A stretch of DNA of 64,000 nucleotides from Bauldia sp963759235 (GCA_963759235.1 CAVWYO010000011.1:1-64000), one strand, 5' to 3'; positions 16,520 to 26,708 are shown, counted from the stretch's first letter. The notes: generated by a model from the letters alone, not told the origin. Numbers and translations: made by a program.

Positions 16520-17478
16520 TGCACCTCCGTCGCGGCGTTAGCGCCGAGGCGGGCGCCGATGGCGGCGGCGGTCAGCCCCGGCGGCACCGTGCCTCCGTGC
16601 TCCATAGTGATGGCAGCCGCCGCCAGTCCCGGCCGGATCGCCTCGAACAGCGCGCGGCCCGAGGCGAGGCCGTGGATGGTTCCGGCGGCGAGCGCGTCGC
16701 CGGCGCCGTTGACGCTGCGCACCCTCGCCGGCAGCGGCGCGAACGTCCTGACCTCGCCGCCGCTCGCCACCGCCAGCGGCGCGCCGGCGTCGGTAACCAC
16801 CACGTCCGGGCGCGGCCGGCCGGCAAGCGCCTTGGCGAGGTCCGCCGCCGGCCGGTCCTGTTCGCCGGGTGGTAGGCCGAGGATGGCGGCGGCCTCCTTG
16901 CGGTTGACGAAAAGCACGGTGATGTCGCGGAGGATGGGGGCGAGCCGCACCGCCTTCGCCGGCGACACCGCCAGCGCCGCGGCCGGGTGGCCGGCGGCGC
17001 GCGCCGCTCGGGTGAGACAGGCGAGCGTCTCGGCTGAGACATTCGCGTCCGCTACCCACCAATCGCCGTCCGGTGCCGTCTCAATGGCGTTCCGGAGGGT
17101 GTCCGGGGCCATTTCATCGAGGATTTCCATGGCCGCGATGCCGACGATCAGGTTGCCGGCTTGGTCGAGCGCCGCGTGATAAGTGGCCGTCGGCGCGTCC
17201 GAAACGCTGAGACAGCTGGTGTCGATTCCGGCCGATTCGGCCGCCGCCCGCACCGTTTCACCGTCCGTATCGGCCCCGATTCGGCTCACCAGCCGCACCG
17301 GGTGGCCGAGCCTCGCCAGGATGACCGCGACGTTGAAGCCGACCCCGCCCGGCGTCGCGCGCGCCGTTCCCGGGTTCGAGGCGCCCATCACCGGGACGGC
17401 GCGCGACGCCGCGAGACGGTCGACGGACGCCCCGCCGAACACCGAAACGGAGCCGGGCCAGGCCGTTCGCTCGTCCAC
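16516..17478 (-). CDS. psuK: Pseudouridine kinase (PfkB family)
   Basis: It phosphorylates pseudouridine to the 5'-phosphate that PsuG then splits. 320 residues of ribokinase fold: GGVGFNVAVILARLG near 44-58, LFVNRKEAAAILG in the middle, and the catalytic VNGAGDALAAG near the end with the base Asp. The GTG start has GGGAG upstream. It is coupled to psuG by an ATGA overlap, which supports the pseudouridine role over another sugar kinase. The two genes form an operon with psuK first. Confidence 0.85.
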   Translation of the reverse strand: MDERTAWPGSVSVFGGASVDRLAASRAVPVMGASNPGTARATPGGVGFNVAVILARLGHPVRLVSRIGADTDGETVRAAAESAGIDTSCLSVSDAPTATYHAALDQAGNLIVGIAAMEILDEMAPDTLRNAIETAPDGDWWVADANVSAETLACLTRAARAAGHPAAALAVSPAKAVRLAPILRDITVLFVNRKEAAAILGLPPGEQDRPAADLAKALAGRPRPDVVVTDAGAPLAVASGGEVRTFAPLPARVRSVNGAGDALAAGTIHGLASGRALFEAIRPGLAAAAITMEHGGTVPPGLTAAAIGARLGANAATEVQ

Positions 17479-17612
17479 CGCTGATCAGACTCCCGACGAC
17501 AAAGATGGGCGGGCCGATCATCGGCGGGCGCGGCCGCCCGCGCAATGATCTTGATGTTTCGGCAATGTTCCGGTGCGTTTCAAACCCGTTTCAATTTCCA
17601 GCTTGCCAAAGA

Positions 17613-17627
17613 GAACAAAACATGTAC
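17613..17627 (+). promoter_or_regulatory. Likely LexA (SOS) box upstream of recA
   Basis: GAAC-N7-GTAC about 70 bases before the recA start. Alphaproteobacterial LexA binds GAAC-N7-GAAC or GTTC-N7-GTTC, so this is a one-mismatch match. A second imperfect site, GTTC-N7-TTTC, lies at 17567-17581. Position upstream of recA supports the call. Confidence 0.5.
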
Positions 17628-17697
17628 ATTCAACCTCAAGGGGGCCCCCACAATCGTTTGAACGTCCCCGGCCGCTGTGGAATAAGGAGCGCGCGAC

Positions 17698-18795
17698 ATG
17701 ACGGCAACGTCTCTTCGTCTGATCGAGGGTCATGCAATGGACAAGTCGAAGGCGCTCGATGCGGCGCTCAGCCAGATTGAGCGCGCTTTCGGCAAGGGCT
17801 CGGTCATGCGTCTCGGCAAGAACGATGCGGTCGTCGAGATCGCCACGGTGCCGACCGGCTCGCTGGGGCTCGACATCGCGCTCGGAATCGGCGGCCTGCC
17901 GCGCGGCCGGGTCGTCGAGATTTATGGACCGGAATCGTCGGGCAAGACGACGCTGGCGCTCCACGCCATCGCCGAGGCGCAGAAGACCGGCGGCATTTGC
18001 GCCTTCATCGACGCGGAACACGCCCTCGATGCCGGTTATGCCCGCAAGCTCGGCGTCAATCTCGACGATCTCCTCATCTCCCAGCCGGATACCGGCGAGC
18101 AGGCGCTCGAGATCGCCGACACGCTGGTGCGCTCCGGCGCGATCGACATCCTCGTCGTCGATTCGGTCGCCGCGCTGACGCCGCGGGCCGAAATCGAGGG
18201 CGAGATGGGCGATCAGTTGCCGGGCCTGCAGGCCAGACTGATGAGCCAGGCGCTCCGCAAGCTCACCGCCTCGATCAACCGGTCCCAGACCATGGTCGTC
18301 TTCATCAACCAGATCCGAATGAAGATCGGCGTCATGTTCGGCAGCCCGGAGACGACCACCGGCGGCAACGCGCTGAAATTCTACGCCTCGGTCAGGCTGG
18401 ATATCCGCCGCATCGGCTCGATCAAGGAACGCGACGAGGTGGTCGGCAACCAGACCCGGGTGAAGGTGGTGAAGAACAAGCTGGCGCCGCCGTTCAAGCA
18501 GGTCGAGTTCGACATCATGTATGGCGAGGGAATTTCGAAGACCGGCGAATTGGTCGATCTCGGAGTGAAGGCGGGGATCGTCGAGAAATCCGGTGCCTGG
18601 TTCTCCTTCGACAGTCAGCGCCTCGGCCAGGGGCGGGAGAACGCCAAGCTTTTCCTCAAGGAAAATCCGGGAATCGCCAGCCAGATCGAGCAGGCGGTGC
18701 GGCAGAGCGCCGGACTGATCGCCGAGCAGTTCCTCGACAAGGGCGGTCCCGACGACGAGGGCGGAGCCGACCCCGACGACGCGCTGGAGGCATGA
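17698..18795 (+). CDS. recA: Recombinase RecA
   Basis: The DNA strand-exchange protein and co-protease for LexA. 365 residues with Walker A GPESSGKTT (77-85), the LLISQPDTGEQALEI region, and the L2-loop motif GGNALKFYASVRLDIRR. The acidic tail (DDEGGADPDD) is typical. The start at 17698 has AAGGAG seven bases upstream and gives a 13-residue extension; the second ATG at 17737 begins the common MDKSKAL. A LexA-like site lies upstream. Downstream genes read the same way. Confidence 0.97.
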   Translation: MTATSLRLIEGHAMDKSKALDAALSQIERAFGKGSVMRLGKNDAVVEIATVPTGSLGLDIALGIGGLPRGRVVEIYGPESSGKTTLALHAIAEAQKTGGICAFIDAEHALDAGYARKLGVNLDDLLISQPDTGEQALEIADTLVRSGAIDILVVDSVAALTPRAEIEGEMGDQLPGLQARLMSQALRKLTASINRSQTMVVFINQIRMKIGVMFGSPETTTGGNALKFYASVRLDIRRIGSIKERDEVVGNQTRVKVVKNKLAPPFKQVEFDIMYGEGISKTGELVDLGVKAGIVEKSGAWFSFDSQRLGQGRENAKLFLKENPGIASQIEQAVRQSAGLIAEQFLDKGGPDDEGGADPDDALEA

Positions 18796-18838
18796 CCCGG
18801 CCAGATAGCTCACGGATCGGCAGCGAGGGGCGGGCGTC

Positions 18839-19258
18839 GTGGAGCAGAGGCTCAGTCTGGTCACCCTTGGTGTCGCCGACCTCGAACGGTCGCGCCGCTT
18901 TTACGAAGATGGCCTTGGCTGGACACGTGGCAACGCCAATCCCGATGTCGTCTTCTTCCAGCTGCCGGGCATGATCTTGGCGCTCTGGTCCCGCGCATCG
19001 CTTGTCGAGGACGCCGGGCTCGAGGACGGCGGCGGGTTTGGCGGTATCGCGCTCGCCCAGAATGTCCGGTCGCGGGAAGCGGTCGACGCCGTCCTGGCCG
19101 AAGCCGAGGCTGCCGGTGGCCGGATCATGAAGGGCGCGGCTGATACTTTCTGGGGCGGGTATTCCGGTTATTTTGCCGATCCCGACGGTCATCCCTGGGA
19201 AGTCGCCTGGAACCCGTTCTGGACCATCGACGCCGAAGGGCGGGTGATTCTTTCCTGA
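18839..19258 (+). CDS. VOC family protein (glyoxalase-like)
   Basis: 139 residues with two beta-alpha-beta units of the vicinal-oxygen-chelate fold: LVTLGVADLERSRRFYEDGLGW at the start and GYFADPDGHPWEVAWNP near the end, the latter carrying the usual metal-site Glu. The GTG start has GAGGGG upstream. It lies 43 bases after recA in the same direction. The substrate is unknown. Confidence 0.85.
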   Translation: MEQRLSLVTLGVADLERSRRFYEDGLGWTRGNANPDVVFFQLPGMILALWSRASLVEDAGLEDGGGFGGIALAQNVRSREAVDAVLAEAEAAGGRIMKGAADTFWGGYSGYFADPDGHPWEVAWNPFWTIDAEGRVILS

Positions 19259-19379
19259 TCCGGGGCACGGTGGCTGTTTCCGTACAAAGTGCCGGGCGTT
19301 CGGTCGCGGGCGGCTGCTATTGAGCCGGCGACGACGGGAACGTAACTTGATCCGCTCAAGGAAGCCTCGGAGAACGCTT

Positions 19380-20162
19380 ATGCAAGAGGTCCGGCAGGTG
19401 GAGGAGCGTCGGGGCGTGGTCGGCAGCGCCTTCATGCGGCTTGGGCGGAAGGTCGTGTGGGGGATGGATCGGTATTTCGGGCGAAAGTCCACGCTCGGCG
19501 ACCATGAGTTCTTCGACAACCGCGATTTCCCTTGCGTTGCCGAGATCGAAGCGAATTGGCGGAAGGCCCGGGCCGAGCTTGATGCGCTGTTGCCCTACGC
19601 CGCCCACATGCCCAACTTCCAGGACATCTCGAAGGAGCAGAAGAACCTGTCTCAGGACGACGGCTGGAAGACCTATTTCTTCTACGCCTACGGGATCAAG
19701 GCGCCGGCCAACTGCCGGCGCTGCCCGGAGACGGCGGAGCTTCTCAAGCGCATCCCGGGGATGAAAACGGCCTTCTTCTCGATCCTGGCGCCCGGCAAGC
19801 ATTTGCCGCCGCATCGCGGTCCGTTCAAGGGCGTGCTTCGCCTCCACCTCGCCCTGCTCATTCCCGAGCCCGCCGAGAAATGCGGCATCCGGGTCGGCCC
19901 CGAGACCCGCCATTGGGAGGAGGGCAAGGTGATGATTTTCGACGACACCTATGAGCACGAGGCCTGGAACGACACCGGCGGGGTAAGGGTGGTGCTTTTC
20001 GTCGACATTCTGAGGCCGACCCGCTTTCCGGCCAATCTCCTCAATTCGGTGATGACCTGGGTGATTGCCTTTTCACCGTTCGTCCTCGGCTCGGCCGGCA
20101 GCTATCTACGCTGGGAGAAACGCTTCGAGGCGGTGGTGAACCAGGACGCCCCAGCGCGCTAG
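19380..20162 (+). CDS. Aspartyl/asparaginyl beta-hydroxylase family dioxygenase (LpxO-like)
   Basis: 260 residues. The Fe(II)/2-oxoglutarate hydroxylase core is seen in LPPHRGPFKGVLRLHLALL (iron-ligand His in HRGP) and VMIFDDTYEHEAWN (second ligand His). Relatives include LpxO, which adds a 2-hydroxyl to lipid A acyl chains at the inner membrane, and peptide hydroxylases; a C-terminal hydrophobic stretch (VMTWVIAFSPFVLGSAG) favours a membrane role. The ATG at 19380 has GGAG eight bases upstream. Confidence 0.82.
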   Translation: MQEVRQVEERRGVVGSAFMRLGRKVVWGMDRYFGRKSTLGDHEFFDNRDFPCVAEIEANWRKARAELDALLPYAAHMPNFQDISKEQKNLSQDDGWKTYFFYAYGIKAPANCRRCPETAELLKRIPGMKTAFFSILAPGKHLPPHRGPFKGVLRLHLALLIPEPAEKCGIRVGPETRHWEEGKVMIFDDTYEHEAWNDTGGVRVVLFVDILRPTRFPANLLNSVMTWVIAFSPFVLGSAGSYLRWEKRFEAVVNQDAPAR

Positions 20163-20303
20163 CCGCGCACCCGCCGGGGAGGAAGAGCGCTCCGACCCAG
20201 CCAACCGATGTAGCTTTCTGGACAATGTCACCGTGCGGGCTGTAAAACCGCCCGCGCGGCCATAACTTAGTGGCGGCTTTCCGCAAGCGTCGATAAGCAC
20301 ACA

Positions 20304-22971
20304 ATGTATTCGGTCAACGACATCCGCTCCCATTTTCTCGGCTATTTCGAGAAGAACGGCCACACGCCCATGGCGTCGAGCCCGCTGGTGCCGCGCAACG
20401 ACCCGACGCTGATGTTCACCAATGCCGGGATGGTCCAGTTCAAGGACTACTTCACCGGCCGCGTCGAGCCGCCGTTCCGGCGGGCGGTTACCTCGCAGAA
20501 ATGCGTGCGTGCCGGCGGCAAGCACAACGATCTCGACAATGTCGGCTATACGGCGCGCCATCTCACCTTCTTCGAGATGCTCGGCAATTTCTCCTTCGGC
20601 GATTACTTCAAGGAGCGGGCGATCGAGCTCGCATGGGATCTGGTCACCGGCGAATTCGGCCTGCCCAAGGACCGCTTGCTGGTCACGGTCTACGCGGAGG
20701 ACGATCACGCCTTCGACTTGTGGAAGCGGGTGGCCGGCCTGCCGGAAGAAAAGATCATCCGCATCGCCACCAGCGACAATTTCTGGGCGATGGGCGACAC
20801 GGGGCCCTGCGGCCCGTGCTCCGAGATCTTCTACGACCATGGTCCGGAGGTGGCCGGTGGGCCACCGGGCAGCCCCGACGAGGACGGCGATCGTTTCGTC
20901 GAGATCTGGAACCTCGTTTTCATGCAGTTCGAGCAGCGCGCGAAGAACGACCGCGTCGATCTGCCGAAGCCGTCGATCGACACCGGCATGGGCCTCGAGC
21001 GAATGGCGACGGTTCTGCAGGGCGTTCACAATGTCTACGACACCGACCTGTTCAAGACCCTGATTGCCGCCTCGGAAGACGCGATCGGCGTCAAAGCGGC
21101 GGGTGAACACGTCGCCAGCCACCGGGTGATCGCCGATCACTTGCGTGCCACCAGCTTTCTCATCGCCGACGGCGTCCTCCCCTCCAACGAGGGGCGCGGC
21201 TATGTGCTGCGCCGCATCATGCGCCGCGCCATGCGCCACGCTCATCTTCTCGGCAGCGAGGAGCCGGTGATCTACCGGCTGGTGCCGGTGCTCGTTGCCG
21301 AGATGGGCCATGCCTATCCGGAACTGCAGCGCGCCGAGGCGCTGATCCGTGAAACGCTGCTTCTCGAGGAGACCCGCTTCCGCCGCACGCTTGCCCGCGG
21401 TTTGTCGCTGCTCGACGAGGCGACCGGCAGCTTGCGCAGTGGGGACACGCTCGCCGGCGATGTCGCCTTCCGTCTCTACGATACCTATGGCTTTCCCCTC
21501 GACCTCACCCAGGACGCCCTCAAGCCGCGTGGCATCGGCGTGGATACCGACGGCTTTGCCCGCGCCATGGAACGGCAAAAGGAAGAGGCGCGGGCGAGTT
21601 GGGCCGGTTCGGGCGAGGCGCAGACCGAGCCGATCTGGTTCCGGCTTCGCGAGCGGCTCGGCAGCACCGAGTTCCTCGGTTATGGCACTGAGAATGCCGA
21701 GGGCGAGATCCTCGCTCTCGTAAAGGACGGCGAGGGAATCGAGACCGCCTCGGCCGGCGAGGCGGTGGCCGTCGTCGTCAACCAGAACTCCCTTCTACGC
21801 CGAATCCGGCGGCCAGGTCGCCGACACCGGTACCATCGCGACCGATAGTGGCGGCCTGATCGCCGTGAGCGATGTGCAGAAGCGGGCCGACGGACTCTTC
21901 GTCCACTATGGCCAGGTCGACAGCGGCACGGTCCAGATCGGCGACGCGGTTCGAATGAACGTGGACGGCGCCCGCCGGTCGATGATCCGAGCCAACCATT
22001 CCGCTACCCACCTGCTTCACGCCGCGCTGCGCAGCGTGCTCGGTGGCCACGTCGCGCAAAAGGGCTCGCTCGTCGCACCAGACCGGCTGCGCTTTGACTT
22101 CTCACACCCGAAGCCGGTGGACGCGGCGGAGATCGAGGAGGTCGAGGCTCTGGCCAATGCCGTTGTCATCCAGGACGCGCCGGTGGAGACCCGGCTGATG
22201 GACCGCGAAACGGCGATCCAGTCCGGAGCGATGGCTCTGTTCGGTGAGAAATACGGCGATGAGGTTCGCGTGGTGTCGATGGGCGCTGTTCCCGAGGGTG
22301 TCCCGGGCCGCCCTTATTCGGTCGAGCTCTGCGGGGGCACCCATGTCGGGCGCACCGGAGAGGTCGGCCTGATCGCGATCGCCAGCGAGGCCGGCGTTGC
22401 CGCCGGCGTTCGCCGCATCGAAGCGCTGACCGGCGGGTTGGCGCGCAAGCATCTCGCCGAACAGGAGCGGCGCCTCAAGGCCGTGGCGATGGCGCTGAAG
22501 GTGCGGCCCGAGGATGCGCCCGAGCGCGTTCAGGCATTGGTCGAGGAACGGCGCCGCCTCGAGCGGGAACTCGCCGAGGCCCGGCGCAAGCTTGCCATGG
22601 GCGGCGGCGCCGGCAACGGCGCGGACACCGGCGTCCGCGAAATCGGCACGATCCGCTTTCTTGGCCGGTCGGTCTCCGGAATCGCGCCGAGGGACCTCAA
22701 GGGGCTGGTCGATGACGGCAAGAAGACGGTCGGCTCGGGCGTCGTCGCCATTATCGGCGTCAACGACGACGGCAAGGCGGGCATCGTCGTCGGAGTCACG
22801 GAGGACCTGACCGGACGCTTCAACGCCGTCGATCTGGTGCGGCGCGGCGCCGAGGCACTGGGCGGCAAGGGCGGCGGCGGCCGCCCCGACATGGCCCAGG
22901 CCGGCGGTCCCGAAGGCGGCCGGGCCGACGAGGCCATCGCCGCGGTCGCCGCTGCGATCGAGGCGGGATGA
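20304..22971 (+). CDS. alaS: Alanyl-tRNA synthetase, split by a one-base frameshift
   Basis: It charges tRNA-Ala and hydrolyses mischarged tRNA. The catalytic part (DIRSHFLGYFEKNGH, then FTNAGMVQFK) occupies the 5' frame, which stops at 21848. The editing domain (NHSATHLLH near 21995, CGGTH near 22330) and C-terminal coiled coil lie in the +1 frame from about 21788 to 22971. Dropping one A from GAACTC at 21785 gives VVVNQTPFYAESGGQ, the family's invariant junction, and an 888-residue enzyme of normal length. The gene is essential and no second copy is seen here, so a sequencing error is far likelier than a real break. Confidence 0.95.
21785..21790 (+). other. Single-base frameshift site (GAACTC for GACTC) in alaS
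   Basis: A surplus A shifts the alaS frame by one. Removing it restores codons for NQTPFYAESGG and a GACTC CcrM-type site. A second GANTC site twelve bases on (21802-21806) is intact. Confidence 0.85.
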
Positions 22972-23004
22972 CCGGCGGCCGCCCTTGATGCAGCGCCGGC
23001 TAAA

Positions 23005-23105
23005 GCATTTTTTGGGAAAAGTGTGCGCACTATTCCGCCCGGAAAATGCGAAGAATCAAAGAGCTAGAGCAAAGGCCCCGATTCAATCAGAACGGACTTT
23101 GCTCT
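23005..23105 (+). repeat. Rhizobial-type intergenic palindromic repeat, copy 1
   Basis: It starts GCATTTTTTGGGAAAAGTGT and closes its first half with GGAAAATGCG, forming an imperfect inverted repeat. A second half has perfect arms AGAGCAAAG (23066-23074) and CTTTGCTCT (23097-23105). The first half recurs at 46101-46167. It lies between alaS and the channel gene. Confidence 0.75.
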
Positions 23106-23126
23106 GGGCGCGGAGGCGCATCCCTG

Positions 23127-24350
23127 ATGTCGAAGCGTGAATCTGGTGCGGAGAGAACCGCGGCGCTTCGGCGCCGGCTCTACGAGATTCTCGAACAGGC
23201 GCCGCGCGACGACCGGCTGAGCCTCGTCGTCAACCGGCTCCTCGTCCTCCTCATCGTCGTCAATCTTGTCGCCGTGGTGCTCCAGTCGGTGCCGTCCGTA
23301 GCGGCGGACTATCGTATCCCGTTCGTTGCCATCGAAGTCGTCTCGCTCATCGTCTTCACGGCGGAGTACGGGCTCCGCCTGTGGGTGTCGGCCGAACATG
23401 CGCCCTATGGCGTCGGCCAACGCGATCCCCGGCTTGCCTATGCGATGAGCGCAGCGGGCATCGTCGACCTTCTCGCCATCTTGCCGTTCTGGATCGGCCT
23501 GTTCTTTCCGGCCGACCTCCGCGCCTTCCTCGTTTTCCGCATTGTCCGCTTTCTCAAGCTCGTCCGCTACTCGCCGGCGATGCGGTCTCTGCTCGACGCG
23601 CTTTATGCCGAGCGCCGGGCGCTGCTCGGATGCTTCGTTATCCTCGTCGGCGTGACGCTCGCCTCCGCCTCGGTCATGTATCTGGTCGAGCGCGGCGTCC
23701 AGCCGGACAAGTTCGGCACCATCCCCGACGCCATGTGGTGGGCGATCGTCACGCTCGGAACCGTCGGCTACGGCGACGTCGTGCCGGTGACGGCGGTCGG
23801 GCGGGTGGTCGCCGCCTTCACCATCTTCGGTGGGCTGGTGATGATCGCCTTGCCGGTGGGCATCGTCGCCACCGCCTTCGCCAACGAGGTCCATCGCCGC
23901 GATTTCGTCGTCACCTGGGGGATGGTGGCGCGGGTGCCGCTGTTCTCGGGGCTGAATGCCGGCGAAATCGCCGACATCATGCGCCTGCTCAGCGCCCAGA
24001 CGGTCGAGCCGGGCAACATCATTGTCCGCCGCGGCGAGCCGGGACGTTCGATGTATTTCATCGCCGCCGGCGAGGTGGAAATCGCATTGCCCAAGGAGCG
24101 CCTGCGTCTCGGCGTCGGCCATTTCTTCGGCGAAATCGCCGTGCTGCGACGGACGCGGCGCTCGGGGACGGTTACCGCCATCGCGCGGACCAATCTCCTG
24201 GTGCTCGACGGCAGCGACCTCCATGCGCTGATGGAACGCGACAGCCGGCTGGCGAAGCGCATTCGCGAGGTGGTCCGCGATCGCGTCGGGTCCGAAATCG
24301 TCGGCCATGGCGGCGACCTCGTCAGCGAGGAGATCGAGAAAGGGGAGTAG
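23127..24350 (+). CDS. Cyclic-nucleotide-gated potassium channel (MlotiK1-like)
   Basis: 407 residues of inner-membrane channel. Six helices are seen: S1 near 33-53, an S4-like segment with spaced arginines (FRIVRFLKLVRYSP), and a pore loop with the K+ filter TVGYGD. A cytoplasmic cyclic-nucleotide domain fills the last ~130 residues; its phosphate-binding loop (FFGEIAVLRRTRRSGTVTA) keeps the Glu and Arg needed for ligand. The family includes MlotiK1 of Mesorhizobium. The ATG at 23127 has GGAGG about eleven bases upstream; earlier in-frame codons fall in the repeat. Confidence 0.9.
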   Translation: MSKRESGAERTAALRRRLYEILEQAPRDDRLSLVVNRLLVLLIVVNLVAVVLQSVPSVAADYRIPFVAIEVVSLIVFTAEYGLRLWVSAEHAPYGVGQRDPRLAYAMSAAGIVDLLAILPFWIGLFFPADLRAFLVFRIVRFLKLVRYSPAMRSLLDALYAERRALLGCFVILVGVTLASASVMYLVERGVQPDKFGTIPDAMWWAIVTLGTVGYGDVVPVTAVGRVVAAFTIFGGLVMIALPVGIVATAFANEVHRRDFVVTWGMVARVPLFSGLNAGEIADIMRLLSAQTVEPGNIIVRRGEPGRSMYFIAAGEVEIALPKERLRLGVGHFFGEIAVLRRTRRSGTVTAIARTNLLVLDGSDLHALMERDSRLAKRIREVVRDRVGSEIVGHGGDLVSEEIEKGE

Positions 24351-24456
24351 GCGCGCCGCGACTGCCGGGCCGTGGCCCGCGGTGGTTGGGCCGCTTGCAT
24401 GCCGCCGGCGGCAACCGAACGCGTCGAAATCGCCGCCATGCCGCCGACCGGGGGAT

Positions 24457-25683
24457 TCAGCCGACCGGTTGTGCCGCCATCGCCTGCTGCAGATTCGCGT
24501 CGACCTTGTCGAGGAAGCCGGTCGTCGACAGCCATTTCTGGTCGGGGCCGACCAGAAGGGCGAGATCCTTGGTCATGTAGCCGGACTCCACCGTGTCGAC
24601 GCATACCCGTTCGAGCGTCTCGGCGAAGCGGGCGAGGTGCTTGTTGCCGTCGAGCTTGGCGCGGTGGAGGAGGCCGCGCGTCCAGGCGAAGATCGAGGCG
24701 ATCGAGTTGGTCGAGGTCTCGTTGCCCTTCTGGTGCTCCCGGTAGTGCCGGGTGACCGTGCCGTGGGCCGCTTCGGCCTCCACGGTCATGCCGTCCGGGG
24801 TCATCAGCACCGAGGTCATCAGGCCGAGCGAGCCGAAGCCCTGGGCAACCGTGTCGGACTGCACGTCGCCGTCGTAGTTCTTGCAGGCCCAAACGTAACC
24901 GCCTGACCATTTCAACGCGGAGGCGACCATGTCGTCGATCAGCCGGTGCTCATAGGTGATGCCGGCCGCCTTGAAGCTGTCGGCGAATTCGGTGTCGAAG
25001 ATCTCCTGGAAGAGGTCCTTGAAGCGTCCGTCATAGGCCTTGAGGATGGTGTTCTTGGTCGACAGATAGACCGGGTAGTTGTGCGACAGTCCGTAGTTGA
25101 GCGAGGCGCGGGCGAAGTCGCGGATCGAATCGTCGAGATTGTACATCGCCATCGCGACGCCGGAGCCCGGCGCGTCGAACACCTCATGCTCGATCACCTC
25201 GCCGTCGTCGCCTTCGAAGCGGATGGTCAGCTTGCCTTTGCCCGGATAGCGGAAGTCGGTCGCCCGGTACTGGTCGCCGAAGGCGTGGCGGCCGATGATG
25301 ATCGGCTTCGTCCAGCCCGGCACCAGGCGCGGGACGTTTCGGCAGATGATCGGCTCGCGGAAGATGACGCCGCCGATGATGTTGCGGATGGTGCCGTTCG
25401 GCGAGCGCCACATCTTTTTCAGGCCGAATTCCTTCACCCGCGCCTCGTCCGGGGTGATCGTCGCGCATTTGACGCCGACGCCGACCGCCTTGATCGCCTC
25501 CGCCGCCTCGATGGTCACACGATCGTCGGTGGCGTCGCGGTTCTCGATGCTGAGGTCGAAATAGAGCAGTTCGACATCGAGATAGGGGTGGATCAGCTTC
25601 TCCTTGATGAGCTGCCAGATGATCCTGGTCATCTCGTCGCCGTCCAGTTCGACGACCGGATTGGCGACCTCGATTTTCGGCAT
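24457..25683 (-). CDS. icd: Isocitrate dehydrogenase (NADP+)
   Basis: This TCA-cycle enzyme converts isocitrate to 2-oxoglutarate with NADPH. 408 residues of the dimeric eukaryote-like type: ELDGDEMTRIIW at the N-terminus, the substrate loop RSPNGTIRNI, NYDGDVQSDTVAQGFGSLG and AAHGTVTRHYR with NADP-contact residues. GGAAGG precedes the ATG. It stands alone between the channel gene and an ABM gene. Confidence 0.97.
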   Translation of the reverse strand: MPKIEVANPVVELDGDEMTRIIWQLIKEKLIHPYLDVELLYFDLSIENRDATDDRVTIEAAEAIKAVGVGVKCATITPDEARVKEFGLKKMWRSPNGTIRNIIGGVIFREPIICRNVPRLVPGWTKPIIIGRHAFGDQYRATDFRYPGKGKLTIRFEGDDGEVIEHEVFDAPGSGVAMAMYNLDDSIRDFARASLNYGLSHNYPVYLSTKNTILKAYDGRFKDLFQEIFDTEFADSFKAAGITYEHRLIDDMVASALKWSGGYVWACKNYDGDVQSDTVAQGFGSLGLMTSVLMTPDGMTVEAEAAHGTVTRHYREHQKGNETSTNSIASIFAWTRGLLHRAKLDGNKHLARFAETLERVCVDTVESGYMTKDLALLVGPDQKWLSTTGFLDKVDANLQQAMAAQPVG

Positions 25684-25786
25684 TGCGTGCGGCCTTCCCT
25701 GGCGGGTTGGTGGGGCAGGGCGCCGCCATCGGGCCGGCGCCGAAATGACGCCGCCCTATAACATCCGACCGGGCGAGATAAAAGAC

Positions 25787-25822
25787 GACCGCCTCGCGCC
25801 CTTCACCGGCAACGAGGCGGTC
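25787..25822 (-). terminator. Rho-independent terminator after the ABM gene
   Basis: A perfect ten-base stem, GACCGCCTCG with CGAGGCGGTC, around a 16-base loop. On the minus strand it is followed by GTCTTTTA. It sits 24 bases past the stop of the gene at 25847-26143. Confidence 0.6.
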
Positions 25823-25846
25823 GGGATTGTCACCTTATCGAGATGG

Positions 25847-26143
25847 TCAGTCGAATTCGATAACGACTTCCCCCGACACCGGGTCGGTCACGCCGAGGCC
25901 GCCGCCGAGGTCCTCGAGAAGGCCGCGCATCTTGTCGAGGCTGGCAATCATCTGCGGCCGGGCGGCGACAATGTCATCCATGCTGTTCCATTCGCCGATG
26001 AGGCAATAGGTGCGGTCCCCGGTCTTGATCATCGCCGCCTTGCGCGCGCCTGGCGGGCGGTTGTCCATGGTCTTTTCCAACTCCAGGAATTCCTTTTCGC
26101 GGCCGGGCTTCACCCGGAAACGAACCACATTGTAAGCCGTCAT
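25847..26143 (-). CDS. ABM-fold small protein
   Basis: 98 residues of ferredoxin-like ABM type: NVVRFRVKPGREKEFLELEKTM, then TYCLIGEWNSMDDIVAARPQM. It is similar in plan to, but not closely related to, the ABM protein at 9.9 kb. Function unknown. It is followed by a terminator. Confidence 0.75.
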   Translation of the reverse strand: MTAYNVVRFRVKPGREKEFLELEKTMDNRPPGARKAAMIKTGDRTYCLIGEWNSMDDIVAARPQMIASLDKMRGLLEDLGGGLGVTDPVSGEVVIEFD

Positions 26144-26222
26144 GATTGGGGTCCTCCCGATGGGCTGATGCGACAGGGCGAAATATCACGCATTGCGGGT
26201 CGCCCCTCCCGCGATGGCTATT

Positions 26223-26708
26223 CTACTCCTGCTTGGCCATTTCGCCGCCAAGCTCCTTCTTGAAGGTATCGAGGTCGACCTGCATGCCGTTGAAGAAGGT
26301 GCTCCAGTGGCGGGTGAGCGCCGACATCGTCACCGCCTCGGCGATCTCCTCGTCCGTGGCACCGGCCTGCCTCGCCGAATTGGTGTCCGCCCAGATGCAA
26401 TAGGTGCAAGGGATCTGTGCGGCGACCGCCAGCGATATCAGCGACTTCTCCTTCGGCGACAGCGCCGTGTCCTCGCTGAGCTCGATCGCCTTCAGTTCGG
26501 CCCAGGCGCCGGCGATGCCCGCCTTGGGGAAGAGCTTGATGAAACTCGGAACGCTGCCGAACGTCTGCTCGATATCCTGGTAGGTGGCCGCCGGGGAAGC
26601 GGGAACATCCTCGGCCAGCGCGACGGGCATGCCGGCGAAGACCGCCGCAAACCCTCCCGCCACAGCGGCGACGGCCGCGGCGTTTCGAAGCGCGTGGAAT
26701 GCAAACAT
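26223..26708 (-). CDS. Exported carboxymuconolactone decarboxylase / AhpD-like protein
   Basis: 161 residues with a signal peptide (cut near ALAED, residue 32). The AhpD-like core follows, with the redox pair CTYC and a His a few dozen residues on (TRHWSTFFNGM). AhpD-type proteins are peroxidase partners that cycle the CxxC thiols; most are cytoplasmic, so export is unusual. It is divergent from a TetR regulator across 124 bases that hold three palindromic operators, so it is almost surely the regulator's target. Confidence 0.8.
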   Translation of the reverse strand: MFAFHALRNAAAVAAVAGGFAAVFAGMPVALAEDVPASPAATYQDIEQTFGSVPSFIKLFPKAGIAGAWAELKAIELSEDTALSPKEKSLISLAVAAQIPCTYCIWADTNSARQAGATDEEIAEAVTMSALTRHWSTFFNGMQVDLDTFKKELGGEMAKQE

